From Pseudomonadota bacterium (GTDB lineage: Bacteria > Pseudomonadota > Alphaproteobacteria > Caulobacterales > Caulobacteraceae): 8,195 nucleotides of DNA. A program made the position numbers and the translations under genes. Positions 5,952 through 8,195 of the stretch are shown piece by piece. Positions within the stretch are counted from its first letter, which is position 1; every line of letters begins with the position of its first letter. A model generated the notes under the pieces. That model searched no databases. It was not told the origin of the DNA and saw nothing but the letters and a program-made list of their open reading frames with translations. The stretch lies in contig JAEZIH010000268.1 in assembly GCA_023416055.1 (NCBI GenBank), positions 1 to 8,195 on the forward strand, read 5' to 3'.

Positions 5952-6680
5952 ATGAGCATGGTTCTGTCACCCGTCGCCGCGCTGCTGCTGGGCATCCTCT
6001 CGCCCATCGACGCGGATCAGGGGCTGGCTCAGTCCCCGAAGGCGGACGTCCGGGCCATGGTGCAGCAGGCCGCCTTCGACCCGACGGCCTACTTCCCCTC
6101 TCCATACATCAGGGATCGCTCCATCGTCCGCATCGCATACACGGGCGATGACTACGGGTGGCCGGTCTACTCCATCGCGATCGCCGAAGGCTGCATCGAC
6201 GGAGAAACCATTCCCCGGGATGACTGCGCGTCACGGTTGAGGGCCCGCATGGTTCGCGCGCCTGCGGATCCCGACACCGAGCGGCTCCGGGTTCTCGGAG
6301 CCCGATTGGTGTCCCGGGTCGAGCAGACCGGCGCCAGTTCTCTGGAGGAGGTCCGACAGGCCCTCGGCGAGATGTACCTGGAATGGGTCGAAGCGGACCT
6401 CCGGAACTGCCCAGGCGCGATCACCGCCTTGGCGCGGTCCGCCGAGGCTGATTGGGTGCCTGACGCCATCACCAACCCCCGGCCCGAGGACGACATGATG
6501 GGTCTCGTCCTGCATGCCGACATCGTACGGGTGGAATTCAGCCAGTATGCCCGGTTGACGAGCTACAGCGGCTGGATCGCGGAAGGATCACCAGCCGCGT
6601 GGGCGGTCAGTTTCGCGTCCACGCTCGAACCGTGCTGGGAACCAGCGTCGGTACAGCCGCCCTGGCTTCGTCCAGACTGA
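5952..6680 (+). CDS. Unrecognised exported protein, possible insertion between fmt and def
   Basis: A 242-residue protein that I do not recognise. The N-terminus has a hydrophobic stretch (VLSPVAALLLGILSPI, 4-19) and a possible signal-peptidase site after GLA (residue 26). This suggests export, although the usual positive charge before the hydrophobic part is missing, so the true start is uncertain. The mature part has four cysteines (C81, C92, C153, C228), acidic and aromatic segments (IAYTGDDYGWPVY, 61-73) and a helical middle (107-167) containing EEVRQALGEMYLEWVEADLRN. The ATG at 5952 has AGGG seven bases upstream; ATG at 5958 is an alternative. GC is about 66% over 6061-6660 by hand count, against 68-75% in sampled neighbouring genes. 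It uses more codons such as GGA, CGA, TCT, AGT and TTG than the polA frame does. Opposite in direction to everything around it, it looks like a later arrival. Confidence 0.75.
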   Translation: MSMVLSPVAALLLGILSPIDADQGLAQSPKADVRAMVQQAAFDPTAYFPSPYIRDRSIVRIAYTGDDYGWPVYSIAIAEGCIDGETIPRDDCASRLRARMVRAPADPDTERLRVLGARLVSRVEQTGASSLEEVRQALGEMYLEWVEADLRNCPGAITALARSAEADWVPDAITNPRPEDDMMGLVLHADIVRVEFSQYARLTSYSGWIAEGSPAAWAVSFASTLEPCWEPASVQPPWLRPD

Positions 6681-6706
6681 GCAGCCGGAGACAGGGGTCT
6701 GACCGA

Positions 6707-6934
6707 TCAGCCCCAGCGCGTGAAGACGCCGCCGCCCTCGTCCCACTCGCCGCCGGCGTCGAGGGCGTCGTCGAAATCGAGCAGGCGGTCGATCAGCAGG
6801 CCGGCGACCACGCCCACGACGACGACGCCGACCAGCGAGATGACGCTGGCCACGCCGACCTTTTCATTGCGCGTCATGCGCCGCCGGCCGTCGGGTCCGA
6901 CGATGCGATCCGGCCTGCGCTTCAGCCGCGCCAT
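6707..6934 (-). CDS. Small single-pass membrane protein coupled to def, function unknown
   Basis: A 75-residue protein. Residues 1-25 are strongly basic ([10 protein letters not shown], then GRRRMTRNEK). A transmembrane helix covers about 27-49 (VGVASVISLVGVVVVGVVAGLLI), and the tail is acidic (LLDFDDALDAGGEWDEGG). The basic side should stay in the cytoplasm, with the acidic tail outside. The ATG at 6934 overlaps the def stop codon by one base (TGATG), which fixes the start and predicts coupled translation; an AGG codon in def 11 bases upstream may assist. The frame is open further upstream inside def, but that part is a shadow. It ends 26 bases from the stop of the convergent plus-strand gene, with no clear terminator between. 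I recognise no family. Its position suggests, without proving, a link to nascent-protein processing at the membrane. Confidence 0.82.
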   Translation of the reverse strand: MARLKRRPDRIVGPDGRRRMTRNEKVGVASVISLVGVVVVGVVAGLLIDRLLDFDDALDAGGEWDEGGGVFTRWG

Positions 6935-7518
6935 CAGGCCGCCAGCCTCGCGGCCTTCTTGACCTTGGCCACCGCCCGGTCGCGCTTCAGCCGCGACAGG
7001 TGGTCGATGAACAGCACCCCGTTCAGGTGGTCCATCTCGTGCTGGATGCAGACGGCGTAGAGGCCGTCGACCTCTTCCTCCACCGTCTCGCCGGCGTAGT
7101 TCATGTAGCGGATGCGCACCCGGGCCGGCCGCTCGACGGCGTCGAACACCTCGGGCACGGACAGGCAGCCTTCCTCGTACTGGAACAGCTCGTCCGAGGC
7201 CCAAAGGATCTCCGGATTTACGAAATAGCGCGGATTGCGGCGCGCCTGTTCGAAGGCGGCGCGCTCTTCCGCGGTCCCGTCCTCGGCGGGCTCGTCCACA
7301 CCCTCGCGATCGCCCAGGTCCATGACGATGACCCGGCGCAGGTCGCCGATCTGCACCGCCGCCAGGCCGATGCCCGGGGCGTCGTACATCGTCTCCAGCA
7401 TGTCATCCATCAGGGCGCGCAGCTCGTCCGTCACCGGCCCTTCGACCGGACGGGAGATCTGCTTCAGCACCGCCAGGTCGGCGGCGTTGTCGATGGTGAG
7501 GATGCGACGGACGGCCAT
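6934..7518 (-). CDS. def: Peptide deformylase
   Basis: Def removes the N-formyl group from new polypeptides at the ribosome exit, using a metal ion (usually Fe2+). The 194-residue protein has all three family motifs: [10 protein letters not shown] (49-58), EGCLSVP (116-122) and HEMDHL (160-165). Metal ligands are C118, H160 and H164; E161 is the catalytic glutamate. Compared with E. coli Def (about 168 residues) there is a charged insertion of about 20-25 residues at 70-96, between the first motif and NPEIL. The C-terminus is basic ([17 protein letters not shown]), as in relatives that touch the ribosome. The ATG at 7518 gives the family-typical N-terminus ([11 protein letters not shown]). 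It has no Shine-Dalgarno sequence, but a promoter-like element lies directly upstream, so the mRNA may be leaderless. The membrane-protein gene is coupled downstream, while fmt lies beyond an opposing gene. Confidence 0.97.
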   Translation of the reverse strand: MAVRRILTIDNAADLAVLKQISRPVEGPVTDELRALMDDMLETMYDAPGIGLAAVQIGDLRRVIVMDLGDREGVDEPAEDGTAEERAAFEQARRNPRYFVNPEILWASDELFQYEEGCLSVPEVFDAVERPARVRIRYMNYAGETVEEEVDGLYAVCIQHEMDHLNGVLFIDHLSRLKRDRAVAKVKKAARLAA

Positions 7519-7524
7519 GGCCGG

Positions 7525-7553
7525 GAGGTAGGGCTGCACGGGCCCGAGGTCAA
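7525..7553 (-). promoter_or_regulatory. Predicted leaderless sigma-70-type promoter of def
   Basis: On the minus strand, TTGACC (7553-7548) and TACCTC (7530-7525) are separated by 17 bases, and TACCTC ends six bases before the def ATG. TTGACC matches five of six bases of TTGACA; CCTACCTC resembles the Caulobacter -10 pattern GCTANAWC with two mismatches. The predicted start is the A of the ATG, and no Shine-Dalgarno sequence is present. The spacing is identical to that of the polA element in this window. Confidence 0.42.
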
Positions 7554-7576
7554 GAATTTCCCAGCGCAGCGCTCGG

Positions 7577-7969
7577 TTATGCCGCGGGCGCGGGCAGCGG
7601 CCGCGGCTTGCGATCGTCGCCGATGGCCACATAGGTGAAGACGCCCTCGGTCACCCGCACCGCCTCGGCGCGGGGTTCGTTGCGCGAGCGCTTCCAGGCC
7701 TCGACGTGGACGCTGACCGAGGTGCGGCCCGACTTCACCACCGTGGCGTACAGCGACACCTCGTCGCCGACCGCCACCGGCTGGTGGAACACCATGGCGT
7801 CCAGCGCCACGGTCACGCAGCGGCCCTGGGCCATCTCGAAGGCCGGGGTGGCCCCCGCCAGGTCCATGTGCGCCAGCAGCCAGCCGCCGAAGATGTCGCC
7901 CTCGGGGTTGGTGTCGGCGGGCATGGCGACGACCCGCCCGACCAGACGGCCTTCGGGCGTCTCCGGCAT
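7577..7969 (-). CDS. yciA: YciA-type acyl-CoA thioesterase
   Basis: A 130-residue single-hotdog-fold thioesterase that hydrolyses acyl-CoA to free acid and CoA in the cytoplasm. The signature [20 protein letters not shown] (15-34) continues into MDLAG, and D36 aligns with the catalytic aspartate of Haemophilus YciA (HI0827). [20 protein letters not shown] (49-68) and [12 protein letters not shown] (83-94) follow the family closely, as does the end, [16 protein letters not shown]. YciA enzymes are known to accept a broad range of short to long acyl-CoAs. The ATG at 7969 overlaps the stop of the upstream glutaryl-CoA dehydrogenase gene (TGATG), which fixes the start. The TAA stop is followed by a 58-base gap holding the def promoter. 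Coupling to GcdH suggests it acts on that pathway's intermediates or frees CoA, but this is inference. Confidence 0.93.
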   Translation of the reverse strand: MPETPEGRLVGRVVAMPADTNPEGDIFGGWLLAHMDLAGATPAFEMAQGRCVTVALDAMVFHQPVAVGDEVSLYATVVKSGRTSVSVHVEAWKRSRNEPRAEAVRVTEGVFTYVAIGDDRKPRPLPAPAA

Positions 7970-8195
7970 CAGAAGGCGCTTTCGCCGGTGATGGCGCGGC
8001 CCAGGATCAGGGCGTGGACGTCGTGGGCGCCCTCGTAGGTGTTGACGGTCTCGAGGTTCATGGCGTGTCGCATGACGTGCATTTCGCCGGTGATGCCGGC
8101 CCCGCCGTGCATGTCGCGGGCCTCGCGGGCGATGGCCAGGGCCTTGCCGCAGTTGTTGCGCTTCATCATCGAGATGGCTTCGGGGCACCAGTCGC
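7969..8195 (-). CDS. gcdH: Glutaryl-CoA dehydrogenase, C-terminal 74 residues (runs off right edge)
   Basis: Only the C-terminus is present, starting at [14 protein letters not shown] and ending [10 protein letters not shown]. GcdH is an FAD enzyme that oxidises and decarboxylates glutaryl-CoA to crotonyl-CoA in lysine, tryptophan and aromatic-acid breakdown, passing electrons to ETF. The fragment carries [18 protein letters not shown], the [10 protein letters not shown] turn and [20 protein letters not shown]; the glutamate in TYEG (codon 8034-8032) is the catalytic base position. The pattern [17 protein letters not shown] is typical of glutaryl-CoA dehydrogenases, more specific than acyl-CoA dehydrogenases in general. 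Internal methionines near 8169 are not starts, because conserved sequence continues to the edge. The TGA stop overlaps the thioesterase ATG, so the two genes form an operon. Confidence 0.9.
   Translation of the reverse strand, partial: DWCPEAISMMKRNNCGKALAIAREARDMHGGAGITGEMHVMRHAMNLETVNTYEGAHDVHALILGRAITGESAF

Noticed and set aside
6681..6706. Possible bidirectional terminator between the convergent genes
   Set aside because: Only a four-pair stem (AGAC-AGGG-GTCT) with no T-run; too weak to call.
7560..7576. Small hairpin AGCGC-A-GCGCT after the thioesterase stop
   Set aside because: A five-pair repeat with a one-base gap and no T-run is expected by chance in this base composition.
1..8195. 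Defence system, CRISPR array, phage or transposon
   Set aside because: No transposase, integrase, nuclease-helicase cluster, direct-repeat array or tRNA gene was seen on either strand.

Overview
The window is GC-rich (about 70% in the lines I counted by hand) and carries compact, mostly minus-strand housekeeping genes. The protein families, the def / fmt / truA neighbourhood, the EcnA/B-type entericidin and the style of the promoters suggest an alphaproteobacterium, most likely Caulobacterales (Caulobacter or Brevundimonas-like). That assignment is inference from family resemblance, not a database result.

Layout, left to right. (1) 1-1775, minus: N-terminal two thirds of DNA polymerase I (polA), running off the left edge. 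(2) 1821-2255, minus: a small cysteine-rich lipoprotein, directly behind (3) 2264-3925, minus: a thiamine-diphosphate enzyme of the acetolactate synthase large-subunit family. (4) A 101-bp divergent spacer, then 4027-4164, plus: a 45-residue entericidin-type lipoprotein, possibly under general-stress (EcfG-type) control. (5) 4161-4901 truA and 4901-5827 fmt, minus and translationally coupled. (6) 5952-6680, plus: an unrecognised exported protein with lower GC than its neighbours. (7) 6707-6934, minus: a 75-residue single-pass membrane protein coupled to (8) 6934-7518, minus: peptide deformylase (def). (9) 7577-7969, minus: a YciA-type acyl-CoA thioesterase coupled to (10) 7969-8195, minus: the C-terminus of glutaryl-CoA dehydrogenase, running off the right edge.

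How they work together: Fmt formylates initiator Met-tRNA and Def removes the formyl group from new proteins. TruA modifies tRNA and often sits beside them. Here the plus-strand gene at 5952-6680 lies between def plus its membrane-protein partner and fmt-truA, so it looks like an insertion into a def-fmt-truA cluster. GcdH makes crotonyl-CoA, and its coupled thioesterase may adjust acyl-CoA pools. The TPP enzyme and lipoprotein form a separate two-gene unit of unknown role.

I found no tRNA, rRNA, CRISPR array, insertion sequence, phage gene or defence system. No non-coding stretch is longer than about 125 bases. The most interesting signals are local: two apparent leaderless promoters with the same geometry (polA and def), a perfect GC hairpin filling the spacer of the polA promoter, identical TGATG stop/start junctions with in-frame AGG codons that may act as ribosome-binding sites, convergent genes sharing one CTAG for both stop codons, and the unrecognised gene splitting the def/fmt cluster.
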